Assembly (NCBI RefSeq): GCF_030272615.1
Contig: NC_081409.1
Span: 23,086,406 to 23,150,405, forward strand
Source of the DNA: Cryptomeria japonica
Taxonomy: Eukaryota > Streptophyta > Pinopsida > Cupressales > Cupressaceae
Direction: 5' to 3'
Length of the DNA stretch: 64,000 nucleotides
Shown piece by piece: positions 1 through 10,371 of this stretch; the stretch's first letter is position 1, and each line of letters begins with the position of its first letter. Both the position numbers and the translations under genes were made by a program. Under the pieces are notes generated by a model that had not been told where the DNA came from, searched no databases, and was given only the letters and a program-made list of their open reading frames with translations.

Positions 1-230
1 CCTAACAGGGTATTGTGCTTTTCATCAAGGCATATTTGTAAATCCTTTAACCGGGTGATTCCTAATCGGAATTAGTTCTTAACATGATTTATTGTAAAGC
101 TTTAATAGGCTTGGCTCCTAACAGGGCGAACTTCAAAAGAGTTCAGATAGCTATCCTTGTGAGTCTCATCTCACCGTGGTTTTTACCTATTTGGGTTTTC
201 CACGTACAAACATTTGTGTCAAGTGATGAA
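1..230 (+). repeat. Left part of a copia family-A LTR (interrupted)
   Basis: This stretch matches the LTRs of copia A at about 50880-51115 and 60840-61075, with the same series of 'cctaacaggg' and 'aaccgggtgattcc' phrases. It runs off the left edge of the window. It is interrupted at 230 by element B and resumes at 5831. Whether it is a solo LTR or the 3' LTR of a complete copy lying off-window cannot be told. Confidence 0.85.
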
Positions 231-500
231 TGTTTGCCCTCTCGGGTGAATAACTTAAAGTACACAGATAAAGCACGTAATGCAGAATAATAATGCCATA
301 GATATTAGGTCAATTATAAGAGATGTTATTCCATTCATAATTGTTTTCCCCCAAGTTACATTCGGAAGTATATAAAGATACCAAGGGGGTGCGAGCGCCA
401 ACCGTCGCATCGCAACTGCCACCCCTCGGTTGCCAACTAACCAATACAATTACAACTTAATTAACTAGTTTTATTTTCGTGTACAATATTGCCGCCAACA
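231..500 (-). repeat. Element B 3' LTR
   Basis: A 270-bp LTR running TGTTTGCC to GCCAACA and matching 5561-5830 at the same length. The element is read on the minus strand, so this is the downstream LTR. Confidence 0.92.
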
Positions 501-520
501 TCATCCCCCCCAAAAGAAAA
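501..520 (-). other. Element B polypurine tract
   Basis: On the minus strand this reads as a purine-rich stretch with a run of seven G followed by ATGA, directly before the 3' LTR. Equivalent tracts lie at the same place in C (20493), D (15997) and E (38866-38881). In this family it is the expected primer site for plus-strand DNA synthesis. Confidence 0.8.
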
Positions 521-539
521 GAAGTCATCTCCGGACGAC

Positions 540-1045
540 TTAATACAAAATAGAGATGACATTAAACAAAACTGCTGACGCTAGTTGAGCCCGGAACTTA
601 TACACCTGCTGCGTCCTCACCTGAAAACCCTTTTCTGCTACCATCCGATGCTCAAGTGCGGATTTCACCACTAGTGCTTCCTTTGGCATCACAATCCTCC
701 TGTGCCTAAACCAAACTTGTCTGCAAAACATGTTTTTCAGTCTCAGCCTCCACCAGTTGCTACTCAAATGATACTGTCTCCCTAGCCAATTTGTCCTCGA
801 TAGCCACTCGCGCTGCCCTCTCGGCATCCAACTCTTGGGTACGCCGAGCTAAGTCTCACGCTAGTACTGCCTCCAACCTGGTGGTCAGCTCCTCCCGAGC
901 CCTCTGTGCATCCACCAAGGTAACCTGACGTCTAGCCGAGACATACTTCGAGTTCCTCAAAGTGTACCATTCATGCCTGGAAGTGGCCACAACCTTCGGG
1001 CACAAAGGCTAGGAGACGCCTCAAATCCTCCATCACACTCCACAA
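540..1045 (-). pseudogene. Element B accessory coiled-coil ORF (decayed)
   Basis: The minus strand encodes a charged, heptad-like segment, for example TQELDAERAARVAIEDKLAR around 780-860, followed by QLVEAETEKHVLQTSL and ending near RTQQVYKFRAQLASA. It is conserved with element C (about 20535-21030), including residues beyond the coiled coil, so it was once a protein. The frame carries several stops, mostly TAG or TGA where CAG or CGA would keep it open. It lies between the GC-rich repeats and the 3' LTR in the same orientation as gag. Extra ORFs at this position are known in several plant gypsy lineages, but I cannot name this one. The N-terminal start is not defined. Confidence 0.6.
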
Positions 1046-1282
1046 AGGCTAATAACTGAACTGAATAACTATCTGGTTTTGTATGACTTCGTGTTCTTGC
1101 AATGCCTTCCCTCAAACTCTGTTTGTTCGCAACCTCCAAATCCGTCTCCCTCTACGGCTTATGGCTTCCCTGCCAATGCTTAGTTGTAGGCTTCTTTCTC
1201 ACAGTATGGGACAACCCAACATTTACTGTGCCTTCTCTGATGCCCTTCGCCCAACTCAAAAAGTTACTGTAGCTCAAAAATA

Positions 1283-1420
1283 AACTGGGGGTCTGGGGGC
1301 AATGCCCCCAGCGGGGTTGAGGGGCAGCGCCCTAGCGGGTTCGAGGGGCAGCGCCCCTTGCGGGGTCCGGGGACAGTGCCTCAGGTGCGGCGGGGTCGAG
1401 GGGCAATGCTCCCGCCGCCA
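1283..1420. repeat. GC-rich palindromic repeats in element B
   Basis: Repeated units centre on the palindromic motif GGGGCAGCGCCCC, separated by linkers such as 'gcggggtcgag'. The same unit occurs in C (21237-21410) and D (16135-16310). The short frames across it are low-complexity and not convincing genes. Confidence 0.8.
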
Positions 1421-1575
1421 ACACCTATTTACTACCTTCAGAACCACACGAAAGTCCATGGCGCACATCATTTCTGTGATATTTTATGATGTCAAAACCC
1501 TTCTTCTCCACTCTAATATTTTCAGTGTCCTGGCTCTAGATGTCATCAAATAATTTTTCAATTTGGTCGTCGTCG

Positions 1576-1598
1576 TTTTTTTTTTTTTTTTTTTTTTT
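1576..1598. repeat. Poly(T) tract
   Basis: A homopolymer of about 23 T inside the 3' region of element B. A second tract lies at 2085-2099. Their length in an assembly may be unreliable. Confidence 0.9.
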
Positions 1599-1779
1599 GT
1601 CCACTGTAATGTCCTCGATGGCACCCCAGCCATACAACCTCCCCGTACGGTCAACAACAACACTGACACCTCCAATCGTGCGGCCACCTTCCCGTGCGGT
1701 CAACACCCCTCCACCGTGCGACTTTGTTTGTTTGTGCGGTGCTGCGTTTATGTCTCCACGCTCCGCGCCTTTATTCCTT

Positions 1780-2013
1780 GCGGCAGCGGTGGTTTCCACC
1801 GCACGGTGGTCCCACCGTCGGTGTTGCCATCGTACGATGGTTCCACCGCCGGTGTTGCCACCACACGGTGGTGCTACCGTATGATGGTTCCACTGCACGG
1901 TGGTTCCACCATCGGTGTTGCCATCGCACGGTGGTGCTACCGTATGGTGGTTCCACCGTCGGTTTTGCCACTGCACGGTGGTGCTACCGTATGGTGGTTC
2001 CACCATGGCTTTC
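1780..2013. repeat. CCACCG/CGGTGG degenerate tandem array in element B
   Basis: Degenerate units built from 'ccaccg' and 'cggtgg' arms recur roughly every 20-30 bp and make overlapping short inverted repeats. Element C has the homologous array at about 22095-22255. Several frames stay open through it only because of the repeat composition, giving VEPPYGST and VVPPS-type peptides. Confidence 0.8.
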
Positions 2014-2040
2014 TTCTCTCTCTCTCTCTCTCTCTCTCTT
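2014..2040. repeat. (CT)n microsatellite
   Basis: An uninterrupted CT dinucleotide run ending in TTTTT, inside element B. Confidence 0.9.
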
Positions 2041-2119
2041 TTTAAAGCCGTACGGTCAACTGCCGTACGGACCCGTAGGACCGTTTTTTTTTTTTTTTTC
2101 AATTTCCTAATTTAGTTGT

Positions 2120-2767
2120 CTAGAGAGTCTTCGGCTCGGGTCCCCTGTCTTTGGGATCGCCCTTCATCCTTCTCGGTTTTCCTCGCCCAAGAACCTCCTG
2201 TGTTGGTCCCGTGCCTCTCAAGTCGCCTGCCCGGCCTCTCGAGTCCCCTTCCATCCTATCGGGTTCCCCTTCGGACTCTCGGGTGTCCTTCCGGCCTCTC
2301 GGGTCCCCTGCGCGCTTCTTGTGGTAGGGTTTCAATTTGGACCCGTTTGTGGCAAGTCTATTTTCAATGGCCATCCGAAGACCTGGAACCACAAATTCTA
2401 TAGGGACCACGGTCTCCTTCCCGTACATAAGAAGAAGAAGAATAATAAAGATTTTGAAGGCTGCGGCCTTCCACACAGGATTCCAATTGTTGCCGACACA
2501 AATGATCTTGGGATTATCTACGTCACCGAGGTTTGGGGCGTCTCCCTTCCAATATTCTCTGTATTCTGGCAAGTACACCTCCTCTATTACTTGCTCTGGT
2601 TCCTCTACTTCGAGCTGGTAGCTCTGGAACGTTTCATAATCCTCCATCTGCCAGTGGAAGAGCCCGTTCAATGACCCTGTCTCATCCTCAGAGCACTCTG
2701 CTAGTTTGAGAATCCCTTCGTCGTTGGCTCCCTGCAGCTCCGTCCCTCGGGTCGCCTTTTCCTTCAC
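2120..2767 (-). pseudogene. Element B post-protease region joined to an integrase scrap
   Basis: The translation contains LNGLFHWQMEDYE, a linker WKGDAPNLGDVDNP, then FKIFIILLLLMYGKETVVPI and EFVVPGLRMAIENRL. The YGKE..VPIE phrase resembles the region near the end of the gypsy integrase in plant elements. Everything that should lie between the protease and this point is missing: reverse transcriptase, RNase H, and the integrase zinc finger and DDE core. Element C (22082-22882) has the same junction, so the deletion predates the two copies. The C-terminal part is a low-complexity RGxDxRE tail. In B this frame is offset from the gag-protease frame, so a frameshift lies between 2767 and 2871. 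Confidence 0.7.
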
Positions 2768-2870
2768 CCTCCGATTCCGAAGATGATGCTAGTTCCTCGT
2801 CAACAACCTGGGTCCTCAGATCAATGGTGTACTTCCGCCCCCCTTTCTCCATAGAAAGGGTGTTCTTTTT

Positions 2871-5315
2871 CTAGTCGTGGTTCACCTTTGCTGTAACCAG
2901 CCACCCTCTGCCTAAGATGGCGTCGTACCCCTTCTTCTTGAGTGGGATTACCACAAAATCTAGTATGAAAGGTTGCGTGCTGATGGTGACCGGCTGGGCC
3001 ATCAGGGTGTCGAGTGGCTTGATGTCGTGTTGGTCTGCACCTACCAAGTTGAACGTGGGTGGCCATAGTGTTGGCTTCCCCAGCTTCTTCCACGTATCCT
3101 CTGGCAGTACATTCACCCCCGAACCTCCGTCCACGATGGTGTCTTTGAGGATAGCCCCGAGAATTCCCATCTCTACTACAGCAGGATGCCGACCACTATT
3201 TAAGGCCAATAACATTGGGTCAGCCAAGGGGCTGATCGGAACTTCCGCCCGTGTGGCACGCAAAGGTGCCTGCGCAGTGGTTTGTATGGAACTAAAAATG
3301 GCGGTTCTTAACTGTGGCATTGTTTCTAGAAGGTCCTTTACCCTTATAGGTACTTCCATCTGCAGTACTTGCCCAATGATGTTATTTTCCGCTTCCGTAC
3401 GGGATGATGTACTCGCCACCTCGTTGTCCCGTCGTTCGACCGTCATCTCGCATTCAATATTGGCCTTTGCCTCCCGTAATCTCTCCTTCTCCGTACGGGG
3501 GTCGGGATAAGTGGCCTTTTTCATCTGGGCGCGGGTGATCGCCAATACTTCTTTCTCACCAGTCTTCTCAGCCTTCTCAATGTTGAGGAGATTAACCCCT
3601 GCCTTTGGGCAATTTGCATCCTCATGGTCGCCTGGCCCACACCATCGGCAGAGGTGCTGAGGGGTGGCTTCCTTCGTGCAATCACGGGCGAAGTGCCCCC
3701 ATTGATTACAGGCCCTACATTGGATAATTGGCCGGCCCTTGGCGTCATACTGGATACGGCTTCCGTTATTGTTATTGTTGCTATTCCTTCGGTTGCCGCG
3801 TTTGTTCTCCCGGTAACCTCCAGATGATGCTGTTGTGTTGGTTTGCTGGGCCGTACCCCCTGGTGCGGATGTTGTGGCTTGCTTCGTGAACAACACTTGG
3901 CTCATTTGCATGCCTCGGGTTTTCATGTTGTATGGGCATTCCTTGATGGAGTGTCCCATCACTTGGCAAATCTCGTAGAATGCTTTCTTTGGGCAAGTAC
4001 CCTTTGTATGCCCCTCCTCTTTGCACTCAGTGCACCATATGTCCCCTTCAGTCCGACCGGTGCTTCTCATTGTTTTGAACTCCCTCCTCATTCGCTCCAT
4101 GTCTTTCTGGAGCACTTGCACCCGCTTGCCAGCCTCGCCATCGCTGTTGCTTTCCTGTGAAGAGTCATCCTCCTCGAACGAGCTATCCTTCTTTTTTTTC
4201 TTCGATGTCTTTGTCTCGCTCTCGAGATCCATCGCTCTATTGTATGCGTCTTCGTACGACGTCGGTGGGACAATTTTCATCTTCTTTCGGAGGGAGTGTT
4301 TCAATCCCTCCACAAACCATCTCTTTTTCAACCCATCCGCTAGTTGACTCTCCATTTTTCCCAATAGTTCCTTCAGTCGCCGACTATAGGCTCGGACAGT
4401 CTCGTTCTTGTTTTGCTTTGTTCCATAGATTTCGGCGACTATTTCGTTGTCATCTCTCAGGAGGCGAAACTCTATCCCAAACTCCTCCTTCAGGTCAGGC
4501 CATGTGCCGACTTTGGCCTTATCCATATCTAAGTACCAGTCTATGGCCACTCCCCTCAAGGTTGCTGGGAATTGTGTTACCCATTCATCTTGATCGGTAA
4601 CACCGTTTGCTGACCATATGGTTTCGCACGTTCGACAATGGCGAACGGGATCTTCCTTCCCGTCGCTGTTGAACTTCGACAACTTCTGTTTACTGGCCAT
4701 CCCACCGCTCGGTCGCGCTCCTTTGGTGCCTTGTGTGCTTGTACCTGGTGATCCTCTGCCTCCACCTCCTACACGTGACCCTCCCCTCGTGGGTCCTCCA
4801 AAGAAGGTTGTTGACCCCGAACCAAACAAATTGCCTCTTGTACGGTACCCTTGTGCTCCCTCGGCACCGTCGGCCGTACTGTCACCTTCGGTCCTCGCCC
4901 TCCAGTTGTCCTCCGAAATGGACAAATTCTTTAGTAGGTAATTGGTAGCGTCGATCAAGTTTAGATTTCGCCTTGTTTGTTCCACCAACTCTTCGCGACT
5001 TCTTACCCTACGGTGGTGGTATTCAGGCGAACTGTAGAGTTCGCCTTCGACACCCTCCGTGACTCCTAGGTTCCCTTCGGGCAACCCTACGACAGTGTAG
5101 AGAGTGTACTTCTCTCCGTCTATCTCTGCCTCTGCAACCTCCGTGACACCTCCTGGGTTCCCTTCGAGCAACCCCTCGGTCGGTCGTCCCTCGGCAAGCT
5201 GCCTTAGCCTACACCTTCATTCTATTTGCTGTCTAAGATTCAATGCTCTTTGTGCCACTTCCCATTCGTCACTTCGTATCTTTTTATTTTTGTCTTTATT
5301 TAGTATATTGGGCAT
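2871..5315 (-). pseudogene. Element B gag-aspartic protease polyprotein
   Basis: A long minus-strand frame is open from 5171 to 2871. The homologous start in element C implies that it began at the ATG at 5313-5315 (MPNILNKDKNKK); an in-frame TGA near 5217, where C has CGA, cuts B. In order the protein has a glutamate-rich N-terminus, a retrotransposon gag domain (ATLRGVAIDWYLDMDKA, then FRLLRDDNEIVAEIY), a basic and acidic linker, and Cys/His knuckles at roughly codons 375-520 of the open frame (CTECKEEGHTKGTC, CRACNQWGHFARDC, CRWCGPGDHEDANC). It ends with an aspartic protease (IVDGGSGVNVLPEDTW, later YDAILGRGWL). It stops at a TAG at 2871-2873, where element D has Trp. Gag should form the particle and the protease should cleave the polyprotein. 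No polymerase follows. Confidence 0.85.
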
Positions 5316-5544
5316 AAATCACTTCCGTACATAGCAAGCACACGCCATGTACACAAAAAATACTTTTATTATTTTTCCTTTCAGCCACAATTTATCTCAA
5401 CATTGTGTCGGGATTATTACAGGGTTCAATTTCCCCTTCGTTGATTGTTCCGTGGGCGCGTCGTTGGCCTCTGGGTTCATCTCACCGACGGGTAGGCCCA
5501 TCGTGTCCCTGCGCCATCCGCGTCTTCCGTTCCCGAGTACGTCT
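5316..5544 (-). other. Element B 5' leader
   Basis: This is the untranslated stretch between the primer-binding site and the inferred gag start. No gene is seen. It is shorter than the leader of C and lacks C's two tandem duplications. Confidence 0.6.
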
Positions 5545-5560
5545 AGGCAACGACGCCAAA
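5545..5560 (-). other. Element B primer-binding site
   Basis: On the minus strand this reads TTTGGCGTCGTTGCC, immediately after the 5' LTR. It matches the TGGCGCCGTTGCC-type site found in C and common in plant gypsy elements. The tRNA was not determined. Confidence 0.8.
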
Positions 5561-5830
5561 TGTTTGCCCTCTCGGGTGAATAACTTAAAGTACACAGATA
5601 AAGCACGTAATGCAGAATAATAATGCCATAGATATCAGGTCAATTATAAGAGATGTCATTCCATTCATAATCGTTTTCCCCCAAGTTACATTCGGAAGTA
5701 TATAAAGATACTGAGGGGGTGCGAGCGCCAACCGTCGCACCGCAACTGCCACCCCTCGGTTGCCAACTAACCAATACAATTACAACTTAATTAACTAGTT
5801 TTATTTCCGTGTACAATATTGCCGCCAACA
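5561..5830 (-). repeat. Element B 5' LTR
   Basis: A 270-bp LTR identical in length to 231-500. On the minus strand it is the upstream LTR and should carry the element's promoter. The primer-binding site abuts it on the left. Confidence 0.92.
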
Positions 5831-6160
5831 GTGAATGCTTTTGTGGTTATGATCTTATTTGTTGATTTGATTAATTTCTGATAAGGCATGATAACTAGAA
5901 GTATTGAGAGATGAATATGATTGAGATATGACTAAGCATTATTGATGTTTACAAGATTGGAGTTGTTTACTGTTAAGTTGTCATAACAGTCAAACCGGTT
6001 GATGTCAGGTATTCTTATGAATATTGATCTTGACTGAGATATGTTTACTTTGTGTGGTTGAATTTGAGTTTGGGAACTTTGTATCAGTTTCTCAGTATAC
6101 TGATTCACCCCCCCCCCTCTCAGTATTCTATCGGATACTTATTGTTTCATCATACCATCA
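5831..6160 (+). repeat. Right part of the copia family-A LTR
   Basis: Continues the LTR broken at 230. It matches 51116-51438 and 61065-61379, including the pyrimidine run before 'agtattctatcgg' and the terminal 'cataccatca'. The LTR ends at 6160, and the next bases are the end of the copia F pol gene on the opposite strand. It is visibly more diverged than the two A LTRs. Confidence 0.85.
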
Positions 6161-6809
6161 CATTCTCCACAACTCCAAGCTTGTCTCGAAAATGCACAAA
6201 ATTCACTTTGGCAAGAGGCTTGGTGAGAATGTCAATCGTCTATTCATCAGTACAAATGTATCTCAACTGAATAGCTTTCCTCTGTACCATATCTCTGATG
6301 TAATGTTATTGAATCTCAACGTGTTTTGTTATGTCATGGAACACTGGATTGACAGATAGCTTCACATAGCTTTAATTGTTACAATGAATGATAGTTGGCT
6401 CCAATGATTGTCCAAACAGTCCCGCAAGAAGCTTTCGAAGCCACACTGCTTCTCGAGTTTCTACACATGCTGCAATATATTATGCCTCAGTTGTGCTTAG
6501 TGCCACTGAAAACTGCTTCCTGCTACACCAAGAAATCATAGCAAATTCCAAACTGAAGCAACAACCAGAGGTGCTCTTCCGATCAGTAACACGCCCTGCC
6601 CAATTAGAATCAGAATAGCCTTGTAGATTTAGGTCCACACTAGAAGAATATTTCAAGCCATATCCAACTGTGCCACACAAGTATCTCAAGATATGCTTGG
6701 CTGCAACTAGATGTATCTGCCTGGGTTCACACATGAATTGACTAAGTGCACTCACTGCATAGCAAATATCTGGTCTAGTGTTAACTAGATACATCAAAGA
6801 TCCAATCAA
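6161..6809 (-). pseudogene. Copia F RNase H and pol C-terminus
   Basis: The translation runs [20 protein letters not shown], then [27 protein letters not shown], and on through VETREAVWLRKLLAGLFGQS to ILTKPLAKVNF and FRDKLGVVEN. These are the usual landmarks of copia RNase H and the tail of the polyprotein. An in-frame TAA follows ALSTTEA and further stops occur downstream. The gene ends where the A-family LTR begins. RNase H would have removed the RNA template during reverse transcription. Confidence 0.85.
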
Positions 6810-6847
6810 CTATCTCTACATAGTAATCAACTGTCTCTACATAGTAG
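6806..6847. repeat. 21-bp tandem duplication in copia F pol
   Basis: The unit 'atcaact.tctctacatagta' occurs twice in a row. It corresponds to a seven-codon repeat (TM*RQLI) between reverse transcriptase and RNase H, with a TAG in both copies. It keeps the frame length but adds residues. Confidence 0.75.
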
Positions 6848-7700
6848 GATCCATAAGATCTGAACTAGCTACAGATTCACTCAATTTCTTCAAGTTAGTT
6901 TCCATTGGTGTAGACATAGACTTGCAATTTAACATTCCAAATCTCTTCAGGATATCTATGTTATATTTCCCTTGACTTAGAATAATCTCATTGGGTCTTT
7001 GCCATACCTCCAATCCTAGAAAGTAATGCATAAGACCTAGGTCCTTCATTTCAAACTCAGAAGCTAACTCCTTACATTTGTCAATGAGATGATCTTCTCT
7101 AGTAATAAATAAATCATCAACATAAAGAACCAATATAAGAGCCTCGCCATCAATTACCTTGAAGTAGAGATTTGGATCTGCATCATTCTTGAAGAAACCC
7201 AAACTCACCAATTATTTGTCAATCCTTTCATACCATGCACGAGGAGCATGCTTAAGACCATATAGTGCTTTCTTCAATTTGCATATATGAGACTCTTTCC
7301 CATGAATTACGAACCCTTCAGGTTGCTCAATGTAGACCTCTTCTTCAATTACACCATTGAGAAAAGTTGTCTTCACATCCATTTGATGTAGCTTCCATCC
7401 CTTAGCTGCTGCAATGGCAATGATGGTCCTGATGGAAGTATAGCGAGCAATTGGAGCAAATGTTTCTTCATAGTCTATTCCTTCTCTCTGAGAGAACCCA
7501 TGTGCCACAAATCTAGCCTTGTACTTCTCAATGCTTCCATCAGCTACATGCTTAATCTTGAATAGCCACTTGGAAGATACAACTGACTTTCCTTCAGGTC
7601 TAGGTACAATATCCCAAACTTATTTCTTAATAATGGATTGATATTATTCATCCATGGCATCTTTCCATACTTGCTGATTTGAGGCTTCCTCAACATTGGA
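6810..7700 (-). pseudogene. Copia F reverse transcriptase
   Basis: The domain begins near VSSKWLFKIKHVADGSIEKY and continues with [55 protein letters not shown] and the catalytic box LVLYVDDLFI, then MKDLGLMHYFLGLEV. The YVDD aspartates are intact. A TAA at 7212-7214 follows the ERIDK phrase, in frame with the rest, and the upstream linker also has stops. It would have copied element RNA to DNA. It is inactive as it stands. Confidence 0.88.
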
Positions 7701-8246
7701 AGGTTCAGTCTCAATAAGATCACACATCAACATAGCTAGAGAATCTTTGAGGTCTTCTACTTTCTCTGAATGTGCCTCTAGGAGCCGCGAACTTTTTTGC
7801 CTCCTGCATAGTGTTCCTTGCCCAAAGAGGTCTCTTTCGATTCACAATAATATCTCTAGGCCTATCAGTAGGATCCAAGGGTTCAATTGGATCATCATCC
7901 GCTTCAAGTTTAGTAGACTCCCTCTGAATCTCAGGAGTATGATCAATGTCCATGTCTTGAGGAGTCTCTTGATCATCTATCTCCATGCATGAACCTTTAG
8001 ATTTTCTGAATGCAACATCTTCCTCAAATGTGACATCTCGACTAACCTCTATATGCTTCTGACCTGAAATGTAGATTGTGTAGGCTTTAGAAGTTTCACT
8101 GTAGCCCACAAATATCCCTTTCTTGCCAAAAAGATCCAGCTTAGTTCTTTAATCTTTAGGTACACGAACATACACTGGACAACCAAAGATTCTCAAGTGA
8201 CTGACTTCAGGCTTCACACCTATAAAGGCTTCTTTGGAGTAATATT
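7701..8246 (-). pseudogene. Copia F linker between integrase and reverse transcriptase
   Basis: The translation includes GYSETSKAYTIYISGQKHIEVS, DVTFEEDVAF and a Glu/Asp/Pro-rich stretch ending in NRKRPLWARNTMQEAKKFAA. This is the usual less-conserved region downstream of the copia integrase core. The flanking frame FLGKKGIFVGY also fits copia. A stop and a frame change occur near 8150. Confidence 0.75.
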
Positions 8247-8900
8247 CTACAGAATCTGATGAGGACTTCTGTTCTGAACATATACTGCTGTCCTGGAAGC
8301 TTCGGCCCAAAGAAATGTTTGAAGGTCTTGATCATGGATCATAGCTTTTGCAGCTTCAACAATGGATCCGTTCTTTCTTTTTGCAACCCCATTTTGCTGT
8401 GGGTTGTAAGGGACACAAAACTCCCTCTTGATTCCTGCCTCAATATAGAAATCACGAAAGCTTCCTGAGGTGTATTCACCTCCATTATTAGACCATAAAA
8501 CTTTGATTCTCTTTCCAGACAAGTTTTGTACTTGAGCCTTAAATTCTTTAAATCTACCTAGGACTTCATTAGACTCTTTAGACCTTAAGAAATAAATCCA
8601 AGTCTTCCTAGAGTAATCATCTATGAAAATTACATAGTACAAAAATCCACGTAGGGTTGCCATTGACATTGGACCACATAAAGCAAAATGTACAAGATCT
8701 AATATTTCTTTTGACCTACTTTCACTGCTATGAAATGGACTCTTAGTATTTTTACCCATAGCACAACCTCTACAAGTACCATCATGTACATGACTAAGTT
8801 TAGGAATACTTTTAACCATCTTCTCCAATGATGGAATAGCCCTGTAATGTAGATGACCAAGTCTTTTGTGCCATAGTTCGCTGGAATTGGACGAATGGAA
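8247..8900 (-). pseudogene. Copia F integrase
   Basis: The zinc-finger end (SHVHDGTCRGCAMGK) is followed by the core: ILDLVHFALCGPMSMATLRG, YYVIFIDDYSRKTWIYFL, KVLWSNNGGEYTSGSFRDFY, and VPYNPQQNGVAKRKNGSIVE. In copia integrases the first and second catalytic Asp lie at the positions that here read HFALCGP and WSNNGGE. Both have been replaced, by Ala and Asn. The enzyme would be inactive even without the stops. It normally inserts the cDNA into the host genome. Confidence 0.85.
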
Positions 8901-9220
8901 AGCTTGTACAAACTCTCATGCCGATTCCCAATCACACGTGCAGTCTTGATGCTAGAGTTCTTTGGCCATGCAAGAACTCTTCCTTCCGAAAATGCTACTT
9001 GATAACCTTTGTCTTCCAAGGCTGAAATAGATACAAAATTCCTCTTGATTCTTGACACGAATAAGACATCACTTAGATGAAGGGGAATCCCAGATTCTAG
9101 GTTGAGAGATGTAGCACCAAATCCTTTCATTGAATAGTGTGCATTATCTTCAATGATCACTTGAAGGTTAGACTCCCTTTCCACCAAATCTGAAAGATGT
9201 TCTCGATAGCCTGTGATTTG
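8901..9220 (-). pseudogene. Copia F protease C-terminal part and pre-integrase region
   Basis: The minus strand reads VIIEDNAHYSMKGFGATSLN, SDVLFVSRIKRNFVSISALE, GYQVAFSEGRVLAWPKN. This is the typical copia stretch between the DSGAS active site and the integrase zinc finger. A frameshift near 8830-8890 separates it from the integrase frame. Confidence 0.8.
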
Positions 9221-10034
9221 TCAAGAAGCTCCACTATCAATTAGCCAGGTGTCACTATCCGTGGGAACATTACTTGATAAGGCAGATATGAAGATGAATC
9301 CATTAGAGTTGTCTTCTGCTTCCTTTTGAGTTGAGACTTCATTAATGTTTGCCATTTGTTGCTTAGGCCTTATCAAACAATCTCTTGCATAGTGACCAAA
9401 CTTGTCACATCTAAAGAACTGAATGTGGGAGAGATCTTTCTTCTTGTTCTTTGAATCAGGTGCAGAATCTGATCTTTGATCTCTATTCCTCTTGAAGTTG
9501 CCTTTCTTCCAATTTCTTCCTTTCTTAGTAGATTGAGTGGCTAGAATATGAGTGTCTTCATTTTGAGAGCCTTTGCCATTTCCCCTTGCAACCAATCTAG
9601 ATTCTTCTTGGATGCAATCAGCACAAAGACGATCAAACTTGGGCAACTTGGATCTCCCATTGATACTTTGAATGAATGGCTCCCAAGAATGAGGAAGGCC
9701 ATTTAATGCCAATATGACAAGATCTTTATCCACCACTTGATCTCCAATGGCGCTTAGTTGATCCCTCAGCTCTGAGATCTTCATGAAGAATGATATGGCT
9801 GTTTCTCCTTTCGCCATCTTGACTTGATGAAGTTGTTGCCTCAATGCAAGAGTCCTACTTGTGTTGTTGATCTCATATAGACCTTTCAAGGTTTTGAACA
9901 TGTCTCTTGCAGTTGTCATTTTGGAAATGAGAGGAACTAAGTGATCCTTCACAGAGTCAATCAATATCTTCTTCGCTTTTATGGCATTCTTCTTGAATTG
10001 AAGTTTCTCCGTTTGATCTTCTGGTTTAGATAAA
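9221..10034 (-). pseudogene. Copia F gag and protease active site
   Basis: The gag domain includes LVPLISKMTTARDMFKTLKG, LYEINNTSRTLALRQQLHQV, MKISELRDQLSAIGDQVVDK and LPHSWEPFIQSI. It is followed by a basic region, one zinc knuckle (CDKFGHYARDC, with the first Cys of CX2C replaced: FFRCDKFGHYARDC), and the protease site DTWLIDSGAS. A TGA follows DSGAS, where CGA (Arg) would keep the frame. At the N-terminal side the frame runs out of F sequence at about 10035 and enters element G. Confidence 0.85.
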
Positions 10035-10371
10035 ATTCTTCCCCGGACAATAACCAATCTCGATGAATTTCCTCTTGCAACTCCCTAATGGTAGGTTCAT
10101 TTTCCGGTTGCAAATTTCTAGCTGTGAAAGTTGGCATAAAGGGTCTGGCGGTTCCAGTTCTTTCTGGCTGATTGTTATTAACTGAAAGGTCGTCTCTACC
10201 CCCATTATTTCTACCATTTTGATTATTTCCTCCGTTATTTTGATGCTGATTAAAATTTTGTGCCATGAACTGAGTCATTAAATTAGTCATTCTGTTGACA
10301 TTATCTTGCATATCTTGTTGACTTCTGACTAATGCTGTAATCAAATCCCTATTACTTTCTGGTTCTCCCAT
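10035..10371 (-). pseudogene. Gag-like N-terminal fragment of element G
   Basis: The start is MGEPESNRDLITALVRSQQD, followed by MTNLMTQFMAQNF, an Asn/Gly-rich stretch, and ARPFMPTFTARNLQPENEP, TIRELQEEIHRDWLLSGEEF. It lies downstream of a Met-type primer-binding site and LTR in the same orientation, so it is probably the beginning of a gag. I cannot assign the lineage. The frame is cut at about 10035 and fused to copia F gag. No other part of G is present. Confidence 0.55.

Larger units (their letters stand above)
231..5830 (-). mobile_element. Element B: RT-less Ty3/gypsy LTR retrotransposon
   Basis: The element has two 270-bp LTRs (231-500 and 5561-5830), beginning TGTTTGCC and ending GCCAACA. 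A minus-strand primer-binding site abuts the right LTR and a polypurine tract abuts the left LTR. The flanks give a 5-bp target duplication with one mismatch (atgaa before, gtgaa after), and the split A-family LTR reads through once the element is removed. The interior holds gag and protease, a scrap of integrase and a coiled-coil ORF. No reverse transcriptase, RNase H or catalytic integrase core is visible. The two LTRs differ at about seven sites by eye, all transitions, so it is not a very old insertion. The DGGS protease suggests the OTA (Tat/Athila-like) branch of gypsy; this is inference. Confidence 0.9.

Noticed and set aside
1536-2110. Several overlapping frames of 66-188 codons on both strands
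   Set aside because: They are open only because the CCACCG array, poly(T) and CT repeats lack stops; none has a recognisable domain.
2917-3510. Plus-strand frame of 197 codons
   Set aside because: It is the antisense of the element B protease region. Similar antisense frames occur in C, D and E wherever gag-protease is conserved.
9979-10371. 130-codon minus-strand frame as one protein
   Set aside because: It joins the element G gag start to copia F gag across a rearrangement point; the last 20 or so residues belong to F DNA in another frame.
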